A stretch of 5,145 nt of DNA from an uncultured Verrucomicrobiota bacterium (GCA_937871685.1 CALMOL010000509.1:1-5145); one strand, 5' to 3'; shown: positions 1 to 5,145, counted from the first letter of the stretch. The notes: generated by a model not told the origin, from the letters alone. A program made the numbers and translations.

Positions 1-2
1 CC

Positions 3-764
3 GCGGTCGGCCGCCTCGGCGACAACTCCCTCCTCCCGCGCGAGTGGGCCGGGTGCGGGGGGTGGGGCTTTCTCCCGCGCCGGGGGGGGGGGCCCGCGGC
101 CGAGGCCGAGCGCTCCGTGGCCACCTGCGACTTCGCCGCCACCGGCGACACCGCCCGCCTGCGCCGCGCGCTCGCCGCGCTCCCGCTGCGCTTCGATCCC
201 GGCGGGGCCGTCACCCCGCAGCGCGTGCTCCTGGAGCTGGCCGAGGGCGACTTCGCCGCCGCCGAGCGCGCTCTGGCCGCCTCGTCGCTTACCGAGTTCC
301 AGGACGTGGATTTCTCGTTCTACTACCCGCGGGCCTGGTATGAGGCGCTCATCGCCCGCGCCGCCGGCCGCGCCGACCAAGCCCGCGTCGCCTTCACCGC
401 CGCGCGCGCCGCCCTGGTAAACCGCCCGCGCAATCTCGCGGAGGAGCCGCGCTTCCTGGCCGTGCTCGCGCAGATCGACGCCGGCCTCGGCCGCAAGGAC
501 GACGCCCTCAACGCCGCCCGCCGCGCCGTGCAGATGAAGCCCGTCGCCGACGATGCCTACCAGGGCCCGCTCGTCCTCCAGGGCCTTGCCCAGGCCTGCG
601 CGTGGACCGGCGAGAAGGACGCCGCGCTGCAGGCCGTGCAAACCCTGCTCTCGATGCCCGGCTACCTTTCCTATGGCTACCTGCGCAAGGATCCCCTATG
701 GACGCCCCTGCGCGGCGATCCTCGCTTCGAGGCGCTGCTGGCCAAGGCGAAGGGTGAGAAGTGA
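3..764 (+). CDS. C-terminal part of a tetratricopeptide-repeat (TPR) protein, 5'-truncated by the window
   Basis: The frame is open from the left edge, so this is the tail of a longer protein. About 215 residues from the GTG at 117 read as good protein; that GTG is internal and not a convincing start. Three TPR-like helical hairpins are visible: about 333-428 (AWYEALIARAAGRADQARVAF), 447-548 (a DAGLGRKDDALNAARRAV stretch) and 564-659 (ACAWTGEKDAALQAV). The protein ends with a KDPLWTPLRGDPRFEALL motif. From memory, this ending closes many verrucomicrobial TPR proteins that carry an N-terminal kinase, cyclase or winged-helix signalling domain. TPRs mediate protein-protein contacts; the effector domain is not visible, so the specific role is unknown. 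No signal peptide or membrane segment is seen in the visible part. Codons before about 96 are Gly/Arg/Trp-rich around an 11-G run, so the frame there is doubtful. The stop codon lies inside a repeated GAGAAGTGA motif. Confidence 0.75.
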   Translation, partial: AVGRLGDNSLLPREWAGCGGWGFLPRRGGGPAAEAERSVATCDFAATGDTARLRRALAALPLRFDPGGAVTPQRVLLELAEGDFAAAERALAASSLTEFQDVDFSFYYPRAWYEALIARAAGRADQARVAFTAARAALVNRPRNLAEEPRFLAVLAQIDAGLGRKDDALNAARRAVQMKPVADDAYQGPLVLQGLAQACAWTGEKDAALQAVQTLLSMPGYLSYGYLRKDPLWTPLRGDPRFEALLAKAKGEK

Positions 765-895
765 CAGGCGAGAAGTGAAATCTCGGCGCGGGCGCGCCCC
801 ATGAAGCGAGGGATCGCGGCATTCTCTTCTGCGAGACTCCCTTCCATGACACGGCCGCGTTTTCCACTTCTCACCGCTTACTTCTCACTTCTTAC
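753..895. repeat. Cluster of five GTGAGAAGTG-type decamers in inverted arrangement
   Basis: Two + oriented copies lie at 754-763 (GTGAGAAGTG) and 768-777 (GCGAGAAGTG). Three reverse-complement copies lie at 865-874 (CACTTCTCAC), 879-888 (TACTTCTCAC) and 886-895 (CACTTCTTAC); the last two overlap by 3 bases. Bases 753-763 and 865-875 are exact 11-bp reverse complements, so the two groups could pair as a long stem around a ~100-nt loop. The first copy contains the stop codon of the TPR gene. No T-run follows, so this is not a standard intrinsic terminator. It may be a dispersed intergenic repeat, a transcript-end structure or a protein-binding cluster; the sequence does not decide. The rest of the 765-959 gap shows only a GC palindrome at 790-799 (GGGCGCGCCC) and the candidate promoter. 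Confidence 0.6.
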
Positions 896-910
896 GTCCC
901 CTCCACCACC

Positions 911-939
911 TTGACCATTCCTCCTCCTGCCCGTAGCCT
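911..939 (+). promoter_or_regulatory. Candidate sigma70-type promoter for hpnH
   Basis: TTGACC at 911-916 matches five of six bases of the -35 consensus. After a 17-nt spacer, TAGCCT at 934-939 matches three of six -10 bases, including the important first T, second A and final T. Transcription would begin near 946-948, leaving only about 12-14 nt before the hpnH ATG. That fits the absence of a recognisable Shine-Dalgarno sequence in front of the gene. The -10 element is weak and the assignment rests on motif matching alone. Confidence 0.3.
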
Positions 940-959
940 CCGCGTTCCAAAAATCCGGC

Positions 960-2276
960 ATGAGATTCCCGCTCGCCTCGACTGCGAAAGTCGCCTCGCA
1001 CATCATCCGCCACAAGCTCAAGGGCACGCCGCGTTTCGCCACCGTCCTGCAGCTTGAGCCGCTGCACACGTGTAACCTCACCTGCACCGGCTGCGGGCGC
1101 ATCCGCGAGTATTCCACCTCGCTCAAGGACGTGATGCCGCTGGAGGATTGCCTCCAGGCGCCCATCGATTGCAACGCGCCGATGGTCTCCATCTGCGGCG
1201 GCGAGCCGCTCATCTACCCGCAGATCGAGGCGCTGACCGATGGCATCCTCGGCCAGGGCCGCATCGTTTACATGTGCACCAACGCCATGTTCATGCGCCG
1301 CAAGATGCGCGCGTGGCTGGCGAAGGAGTTTCTGAAGAAGCCGCAGGTGGTTGAGAAGCACCTCGTCGAGTTGGTCGCGCAGGACCTCGTTTCTGCCAAG
1401 GACGCCGACGCCGTGCGGCAGGGCCCGAAGGACCCGGCCGCGCCCGTGATCGCGCCAAACCAGTTCTTCTACTGGAACGTCCACCTCGACGGCCTCGAAT
1501 ACACCCACGACCTCATCGTGGAGCGCGAGGGCGTCTTCAAGGAGTGCGTCCTCGCCATGCGCATGGCCAAGCTCCTCGGCTACCAGGTGGCCACCAACAC
1601 CACCATCTACAAGGAGACCGACATGGCCGAGATCGAGGCCATGTATGAGTTCCTTGGCGAGATCGGCCTGGACGGCCACACCATCTCGCCCGGCTATGAT
1701 TACGACGCGGCGAAAAAAGACATGGTCGAGCGCCTCGGCCTCCAGCCGGAGAACTTCTTCCTCACGCGCGACATGACGCGCGAGAAGTTCAAGGACTCCC
1801 TCGACTGGGCCGCGCGCTTCCCGTTCCTGAACACGCCCGTGTTCCTCGAGTTCCTCGCCGGCCAGCGCGAGCTGACCTGCTCGGCCTGGGCCGTCCCCAC
1901 GCGCAACATCGGCGGCTGGAAGGGCCCGTGCTACTTCATGACCGACAACCACTTCTCGAGCTACGGCGAGCTGCTCGAAAAGGTGGACTGGGATAAGTAT
2001 GGCGTGGTGCAGGGCAAGGCGCGCGACCCGCGCTGCGAGAACTGCATGGTCCACTGCGGCTACGAGCCGAGCGCCACGCTCGGCGGCAAGGAAAACGCCC
2101 AGCGCGGCGACATGTGGAAGAACATCAAGTTCAACTTCGGCTCCAAGCCCAAGCCCTCCGGCAAGGGGAAGACGGTGAACGCCTTCAACGGCGTGACCGC
2201 CGGCCGCGGCCACCTCACCGGTGAGCAGGTCAAGCGCGCCGCCGCCAAGCCTTCCGTCGCCGCGGCCGCGGCCTGA
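960..2276 (+). CDS. hpnH: HpnH, adenosylhopane-forming radical SAM enzyme
   Basis: This 438-residue protein is a hopanoid-biosynthesis radical SAM enzyme. In the known family, reductive cleavage of SAM gives a 5'-deoxyadenosyl radical that adds to diploptene to form adenosylhopane, the precursor of side-chain-extended hopanoids. The radical-SAM CxxxCxxC motif is CNLTCTGC (Cys38, Cys42, Cys45), which binds the 4Fe-4S cluster. It is followed by GGEP at 80-83 (SAM binding) and by NVHLDG at 173-178. The C-terminal part carries family hallmarks: TCSAW (Cys307), PTRN, GPCYF (Cys324) and CENCMVHCGYEP (Cys359, Cys362, Cys366). Two oddities stand out: about 49 extra residues at 118-166, and a Lys/Ala-rich tail from about 396. 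No Shine-Dalgarno sequence precedes the ATG, but the MRFPL start suits the family. The cyclase gene 71 nt downstream makes the substrate, which supports the call. No signal peptide is seen; the enzyme is expected to be cytosolic or peripheral to the membrane. Confidence 0.95.
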   Translation: MRFPLASTAKVASHIIRHKLKGTPRFATVLQLEPLHTCNLTCTGCGRIREYSTSLKDVMPLEDCLQAPIDCNAPMVSICGGEPLIYPQIEALTDGILGQGRIVYMCTNAMFMRRKMRAWLAKEFLKKPQVVEKHLVELVAQDLVSAKDADAVRQGPKDPAAPVIAPNQFFYWNVHLDGLEYTHDLIVEREGVFKECVLAMRMAKLLGYQVATNTTIYKETDMAEIEAMYEFLGEIGLDGHTISPGYDYDAAKKDMVERLGLQPENFFLTRDMTREKFKDSLDWAARFPFLNTPVFLEFLAGQRELTCSAWAVPTRNIGGWKGPCYFMTDNHFSSYGELLEKVDWDKYGVVQGKARDPRCENCMVHCGYEPSATLGGKENAQRGDMWKNIKFNFGSKPKPSGKGKTVNAFNGVTAGRGHLTGEQVKRAAAKPSVAAAAA

Positions 2277-2295
2277 CGGTCCTTTCAGGCTAGGT

Positions 2296-2323
2296 CCTGC
2301 AAGCTTCCCCTTGAAGCTTGAGG
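2296..2323 (+). promoter_or_regulatory. Strong hairpin in the hpnH-shc gap
   Basis: CAAGCTTC (2300-2307) and GAAGCTTG (2313-2320) form a perfect 8-bp stem with a 5-nt CCCTT loop. The stem extends by three more pairs (CCT with AGG) if G2299 is bulged. It contains two AAGCTT sites. No T-run follows, so a classical intrinsic terminator is unlikely. It lies 28 nt upstream of the shc ATG and could act as a transcript-processing or stability element, an attenuator, or an operator. The structure is seen directly in the sequence; any function is inferred. Confidence 0.5.
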
Positions 2324-2347
2324 CTCGACGCTATTGAAATCCTTTCC

Positions 2348-4339
2348 ATGGAGCCCCCCTCGCCGTCCGCGTCGTTCTTCCCCCGAGCCACTCCCTCGCG
2401 GCGCTTCACGGCGCCGTCCGCCGACGCGATCCAGGCGGCGATCACCGCCGCGCAGGATAATCTCCTGCGCCTCCAAAAGCCTGACGGCCACTGGGTGGGC
2501 GAGCTCTTCGTGGATTCCACGCTCTGCTCGGACTACGTGGCGTTCATGCATTGGCGCGGGAAGGTGGATCCCGCCCGGCAGGAAAAGTGCGCCGCGCACA
2601 TCCGCCGCCGGCAGCTCCCCGACGGCGGCTGGAACATCTACGAGGGCGGCCCCAGCGAGCTGAACGCCAGCGTGAAGGCCTACTTCGCGCTCAAGCTCGC
2701 CGGTGACTCGCCCAACGATCCGTGGATGATCGAGGCCCGCGCGTCCATCCTGCGCCGCGGCGGCATCCCGAAGACGAACACGTATTCGAAGCTCTACCTC
2801 GCGCTCCTCGGCCAGTTCCCGTGGAAATACCTGCCGGCCATCCCGGTTGAGTGCGTGATGCTGCCGGAGTGGTTCTATTTCAACATCTACGACATGTCGT
2901 CGTGGACGCGGGCCATGGTGATCCCGCTGGCGATCATCAACCACTTCAAGCCCACGCGCCCGGTCCCCGATCATCTCCAGCTCCACGAGTTGTATCCGGT
3001 GGGCACCGAGGACGCCGACTTCTCCCTGCCGCGCGCGCCGCGCTTCCTCGCGTGGCGCAATTTCTTCCTGCGCTGGGACCGCCTGCTCAAGCGCATCGAG
3101 GCGCTCCCCTGGCGGCCCTCGCGCCCGCACGCGCTCCGGAAGGCCCTCGCCTGGATGACCGAGCGCATGGGCGAGGGCTCCGACGGTCTCGCCGCCATCT
3201 TCCCGGCGATGCTCAACTCGCTCATCGCGCTGGAAGCTGCCGGCGTGCCCGAGGACGATCCGATCTACCAGAAAGCCACGCGGGACTTCGAGGGCCTCTT
3301 CGTCCACGACCCGGAGGACTTCCGCATCCAGCCCTGCCTCTCGCCGGTGTGGGACACTTCGATCAACATGATCGCCCTCGCCGAGAGCGGCGTGCCCTCG
3401 GACCATCCCGCTCTCCAGCGCGCCGCCGACTGGCTGTATTCCAAGGAAGTGCGCCACCTGCGCGGCGACTGGCGCCACGCCAACCCGCACCCCGTGGCCA
3501 GCGGCTGGGCCTTCGAATACAACAACGACTACTACCCCGACACCGACGACACCATGATGGTGCTCATGGCCCTGCGCCATGTGCGCCCGTCGGACCCCGC
3601 CGCAGCCAAGGCCAGCTTTGGGCGAGCGCTGCCGTGGCTGCTGTCGTTCCAGTGCCGGGACGGCGGCTGGGCGGCCTTTGACCGCGACGTGACCAAGCGC
3701 TGGCTGGAGGAGATGCCCTTCGCCGACCACAACGCGATCCTCGATCCCACCTGCTCCGACCTCACCGCGCGGGTGCTGGAGCTGCTCGGCTACCTCGGCT
3801 ACTCGCGCGAGCTGCCCCTCGTGCGCCGCGCCATCGGCATGCTCAAGGACACGCAGGAAGATGATGGCTCCTGGTATGGCCGCTGGGGCGTGAACTACAT
3901 CTACGGCACGTGGCAGGTTCTGCGCGGCCTGCGCGCCATCGGCCTGGACATGCGCGCCGATTGGATCATCCGCGGCCGCGATTGGCTGGAATCCTGCCAG
4001 AACGACGATGGCGGCTGGGGCGAGACCGCCGCGAGCTACGACGACCCCATGCTCAAGGGCCGCGGCCCGAGCACCGCCTCGCAGACCGCGTGGGCGCTGA
4101 TGGGCCTGATCGCGTGCGGTGACTTGAACCGCCGCTCCATCCAGCGCGGCATGGAATTCCTGGTCACCACGCAGGAGCCCGACGGTTCCTGGACCGAGCC
4201 CTGGACCACCGGCACGGGATTCCCGCGGGTGTTTTACCTCAAATACGACTCCTACCGGAACAACTGGCCCCTGCTCGCCCTCGCGACGTGGCACAACGAG
4301 AAGAACCGCGTGTTCCACCCTTCGCAGGTGGGAGCGTGA
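2348..4339 (+). CDS. shc: Squalene-hopene cyclase
   Basis: This complete 663-residue class II triterpene cyclase (also called hpnF) converts squalene to hopene/diploptene and diplopterol by acid-initiated polycyclisation in a membrane-embedded pocket. The catalytic DxDDT motif is DTDDT at 398-402, following GWAFEYNNDYYP. Six clear QW-type repeats are present: QKPDGHW (43-49), QLPDGGW (89-95), QCRDGGW (435-441), QEDDGSW (503-509), QNDDGGW (551-557) and QEPDGSW (609-615). Aromatic cavity residues match the Alicyclobacillus enzyme as I recall it: Trp186 (SSWTRA), Phe389 (WAF), and Tyr633 and Tyr636 (FYLKYDSY). Phe444 stands where that enzyme has Tyr420, as in many other bacterial cyclases. Length is normal (about 630-720). 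The ATG at 2348 was chosen over an in-frame TTG at 2318, which lies inside a hairpin stem; neither has a Shine-Dalgarno sequence. It probably forms an operon with hpnH, whose substrate it makes. Confidence 0.97.
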   Translation: MEPPSPSASFFPRATPSRRFTAPSADAIQAAITAAQDNLLRLQKPDGHWVGELFVDSTLCSDYVAFMHWRGKVDPARQEKCAAHIRRRQLPDGGWNIYEGGPSELNASVKAYFALKLAGDSPNDPWMIEARASILRRGGIPKTNTYSKLYLALLGQFPWKYLPAIPVECVMLPEWFYFNIYDMSSWTRAMVIPLAIINHFKPTRPVPDHLQLHELYPVGTEDADFSLPRAPRFLAWRNFFLRWDRLLKRIEALPWRPSRPHALRKALAWMTERMGEGSDGLAAIFPAMLNSLIALEAAGVPEDDPIYQKATRDFEGLFVHDPEDFRIQPCLSPVWDTSINMIALAESGVPSDHPALQRAADWLYSKEVRHLRGDWRHANPHPVASGWAFEYNNDYYPDTDDTMMVLMALRHVRPSDPAAAKASFGRALPWLLSFQCRDGGWAAFDRDVTKRWLEEMPFADHNAILDPTCSDLTARVLELLGYLGYSRELPLVRRAIGMLKDTQEDDGSWYGRWGVNYIYGTWQVLRGLRAIGLDMRADWIIRGRDWLESCQNDDGGWGETAASYDDPMLKGRGPSTASQTAWALMGLIACGDLNRRSIQRGMEFLVTTQEPDGSWTEPWTTGTGFPRVFYLKYDSYRNNWPLLALATWHNEKNRVFHPSQVGA

Positions 4340-4389
4340 GGCGCGGCCGCTCAAGTTTGGTTCGGCTCAAGCCTGCAACCTCCTAGCCG

Positions 4390-4866
4390 ATGAGTGGGGA
4401 GCTGATTGCGCGTCTTCTGGCGGCACCTCCCGCCGCCGCTGGTCAAATCTTGATCGAGGACGAGGGCCACCTCTTCTGGGTTGACTGGCGGGAGGAAGAT
4501 GACGCCATCGTGGAAAGCTGCGAGGCCGTCCTCAAGACCGGGTCGCTCGCTCCCGAACTCGTTGATGCCGAAACCACGGGAGGCTACGACCTCTACGTCC
4601 ACTACAAAGGCAAGCGTCTCAGAGTCCCGCTGACGTTCAGCATGGAGGATCGGCACCTCACGCTGTGTGCGCTCAACGAGGCGCTCGTCCCGGACTACGA
4701 GGTGCGTCTCTGCATCGACTCGGACGGCAGCGATACGCTGGCCTTCTTGCCGTTGAGCTTGGAGGAATGGCGCCGCTTGGAGGCAGAGCATGGTGATGCG
4801 CTTCAGCAAAGGTTTTACCGGATGAAGGCGAAACCGAACGTCTTCACGGATTCGCTTTCGTTTTAG
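4390..4866 (+). CDS. Small acidic soluble protein of unknown function
   Basis: This complete 158-residue protein was not assigned to a named family. It is acidic, with about 29 Asp/Glu against about 15 Arg/Lys, and shows no signal peptide or membrane segment. Two stretches look conserved in character: FWVDWREEDD (29-38), and the block from LCALNEALVPDYE (92-104) into CIDSDGSDTLAFLPL (108-122). The second part suggests alternating strands and helices of a compact cytosolic fold. Size and charge recall orphan immunity-type proteins, but no toxin is adjacent and this is only an analogy. It starts 50 nt after shc at ATG 4390 with no clear Shine-Dalgarno sequence. GC is lower than in the hopanoid genes (about 57% over 4441-4500 against about 65% over 3961-4020), with more TTG, CGT and AAA codons. 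This suggests a different history, possibly horizontal acquisition, and no part in hopanoid synthesis. Confidence 0.8.
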   Translation: MSGELIARLLAAPPAAAGQILIEDEGHLFWVDWREEDDAIVESCEAVLKTGSLAPELVDAETTGGYDLYVHYKGKRLRVPLTFSMEDRHLTLCALNEALVPDYEVRLCIDSDGSDTLAFLPLSLEEWRRLEAEHGDALQQRFYRMKAKPNVFTDSLSF

Positions 4867-5144
4867 AGCGCCTCTCGATTGGACGATCCTCTGCCCTTGG
4901 CGCATTCCAGCTCGGGCTTGCTCTCTCTAGAGCCGTCTTGATGCTCATGAGTCGGCATCGTTTCCGGCTCGAAAACTCGGTCGATGACTGCCAGATCGCT
5001 GAATGCGATGGCTGCCCCTACCCCGTCCATGGCCCCCTGGTGCCCTGCGCATGACCACCCTGGGTCATGCGCCTGACCAAATGACCCAAGCGCCTGACCT
5101 CCTGGGTCATGCGAAGGGCCTGATGCGCCAGGCGCATGACCTGG
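4863..5144 (-). CDS. Doubtful partial open frame on the minus strand, running off the right edge
   Basis: Reading leftward from 5144, the frame stays open for 93 codons and ends at a TAA (complement of 4863-4865). That stop overlaps by two bases the TAG of the acidic-protein gene, so the two frames would converge tail to tail. The distal half, from the window edge, is Gly/Pro/His-rich with heptapeptide-like units (GPSHDPG, GQALGSF, GQAHDPG) produced by the 21-bp DNA repeat. The end-proximal half reads AIAFSDLAVIDRVFEPETMP and then a hydrophilic tail. No family is recognised. An open frame of this length can arise by chance in GC-rich repeats, and a neighbouring minus frame is also open over about 5018-5143. 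It is listed because it is the only candidate gene in this stretch. Confidence 0.2.
   Translation of the reverse strand, partial: PGHAPGASGPSHDPGGQALGSFGQAHDPGWSCAGHQGAMDGVGAAIAFSDLAVIDRVFEPETMPTHEHQDGSRESKPELECAKGRGSSNREAL
4990..5012. other. Short hairpin in the 3' intergenic stretch
   Basis: ATCGC (4995-4999) and GCGAT (5005-5009) form a 5-bp stem around TGAAT. Three more pairs form between GCC (4990-4992) and GGC (5010-5012) across a 2-nt bulge. No T-run follows. It could help end transcripts from the acidic-protein gene or be incidental. Apart from this and the repeat array, 4867-5046 shows nothing else I can support. Confidence 0.2.
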
Positions 5145-5145
5145 A
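5047..5145. repeat. Degenerate ~21-bp tandem repeat array, cut by the window edge
   Basis: Units begin at 5047, 5069, 5090, 5111 and 5132, giving spacings of 22, 21, 21 and 21 bases. Each starts with GCGC(A/C)TGACC or a decayed form of it. Units 1 and 3 continue with CCTGGGTCAT. In unit 2 the second half is inverted (AATGACCCAA), and unit 4 is strongly diverged (GCGAAGGGCC). The halves are complementary, so hairpins can form. GCGCATGACC (5047-5056) pairs exactly with GGTCATGCGC (5063-5072). ATGACCCA (5081-5088) pairs with TGGGTCAT (5103-5110), and ATGCGCC (5123-5129) with GGCGCAT (5131-5137). There are no unique spacers, so it is not a CRISPR array. A minisatellite, an iteron-like binding array or an intergenic palindromic repeat would all fit. 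Its full length is unknown. Confidence 0.7.

Larger units (their letters stand above)
2288..4388. repeat. Imperfect ~20-bp inverted repeat flanking shc
   Basis: The complement of 2288-2306 reads AAGCTTGCAGGACCTAGCC, and the + strand at 4369-4388 reads AAGCCTGCAACCTCCTAGCC. They agree at 15 of 20 aligned positions with one gap. The conserved blocks are AAGC, TGCA and CCTAGCC. The copies sit in the short gaps immediately before and after shc. The left copy shares its AAGCTT end with the hairpin stem. This could be a dispersed intergenic repeat present twice, the remains of a mobile-element boundary, or chance. No transposase or target-site duplication is visible. Confidence 0.3.

Noticed and set aside
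508..874. Minus-strand open frames running from the TPR gene into the intergenic gap
   Set aside because: They are Arg/Ala/Pro-rich and lack any motif. The TPR frame on the + strand explains 508-764.
885..2213. Long minus-strand open frame opposite hpnH (442 codons)
   Set aside because: It is a codon-bias shadow of hpnH with His/Val/Leu/Asp-repetitive composition and no recognisable domain. The + strand frame has complete radical-SAM motifs.
2311..2340. Separate shc promoter (TTGAAG-N18-TGAAAT)
   Set aside because: Both elements match only four of six consensus bases, the -35 lies inside the hairpin, and the start site would fall on the ATG itself. Read-through from hpnH is simpler.
2285..4354. 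Very long minus-strand open frame covering all of shc (689 codons)
   Set aside because: It mirrors the cyclase gene. The + strand frame has DTDDT, QW repeats and full family length, while the antisense product is low-complexity (Arg, Gly, Val, His-rich). Such shadows are expected from GC-rich third positions.
4351..4905. Minus-strand open frame of 184 codons opposite the acidic-protein gene
   Set aside because: The + strand product is more protein-like, is compact and ends cleanly. The antisense frame shows no domain and would overlap the whole gene. It is kept only as a reason for slight caution about the orphan gene.
4920..4933. Possible terminator hairpin GCTCT-CTCT-AGAGC after the acidic-protein gene
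   Set aside because: The stem is only 5 bp with no G/C-rich extension, and the following CGTCTTGATG is not a T-run.
4941..5054. Small + strand open frame of 37 codons (starts MLMSRHRFRLEN, Cys-rich end)
   Set aside because: It has no ribosome-binding site and no known family, and its stop falls in the repeat array. It may be chance; conservation in relatives would be needed to revive it.
5047..5145. CRISPR array reading of the right-edge repeats
   Set aside because: Units are directly contiguous at about 21 bp without unique spacers and vary in sequence and orientation, unlike CRISPR repeats.
1..5145. tRNA, rRNA, riboswitch or insertion-sequence genes
   Set aside because: No cloverleaf, rRNA-like segment, known riboswitch core or transposase reading frame was seen on either strand.

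Overview
The window is high-GC bacterial DNA with every confident gene on the + strand. Its core is a two-gene hopanoid module: hpnH (radical-SAM adenosylhopane synthase, 960-2276), followed 71 nt later by a complete squalene-hopene cyclase gene (shc/hpnF, 2348-4339). It suggests a hopanoid-making, GC-rich bacterium. The TPR-protein C-terminus upstream and the style of both hopanoid proteins feel closest to Verrucomicrobiota (Opitutaceae-like) or Acidobacteriota. That placement is from memory of protein style and is only a weak inference.

Layout. Bases 3-764 hold the C-terminal part of a tetratricopeptide-repeat protein whose N-terminus lies outside the window. Its first ~95 bases contain an 11-G run and may carry a sequence error. 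Bases 765-959 are intergenic, with five short copies of a GAGAAGTG-type motif in both orientations and a plausible promoter just before hpnH. Between hpnH and shc there is a perfect 8-bp hairpin. After shc comes a small acidic hypothetical protein gene (4390-4866) with visibly lower GC than the hopanoid genes. The last 279 bases contain no confident gene. They hold a degenerate ~21-bp tandem repeat that runs to the window edge, and a weak open frame on the minus strand that meets the hypothetical gene stop-to-stop.

How the genes work together. Shc cyclises squalene to hopene (diploptene) and diplopterol at the membrane. HpnH then adds the 5'-deoxyadenosyl radical derived from SAM to diploptene, giving adenosylhopane, the precursor of extended bacteriohopanepolyols. 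The two genes therefore encode consecutive steps and are probably co-transcribed. No hpnG, squalene-synthesis (hpnCDE) or transporter gene lies in the window. The TPR protein and the small acidic protein have no evident link to hopanoids.

Nothing here is clearly a new system. The points most worth a second look are a ~49-residue insertion in HpnH, the 21-bp repeat array with mixed arm orientation at the right edge, the hairpin in the shc leader, and the compositionally distinct orphan gene.
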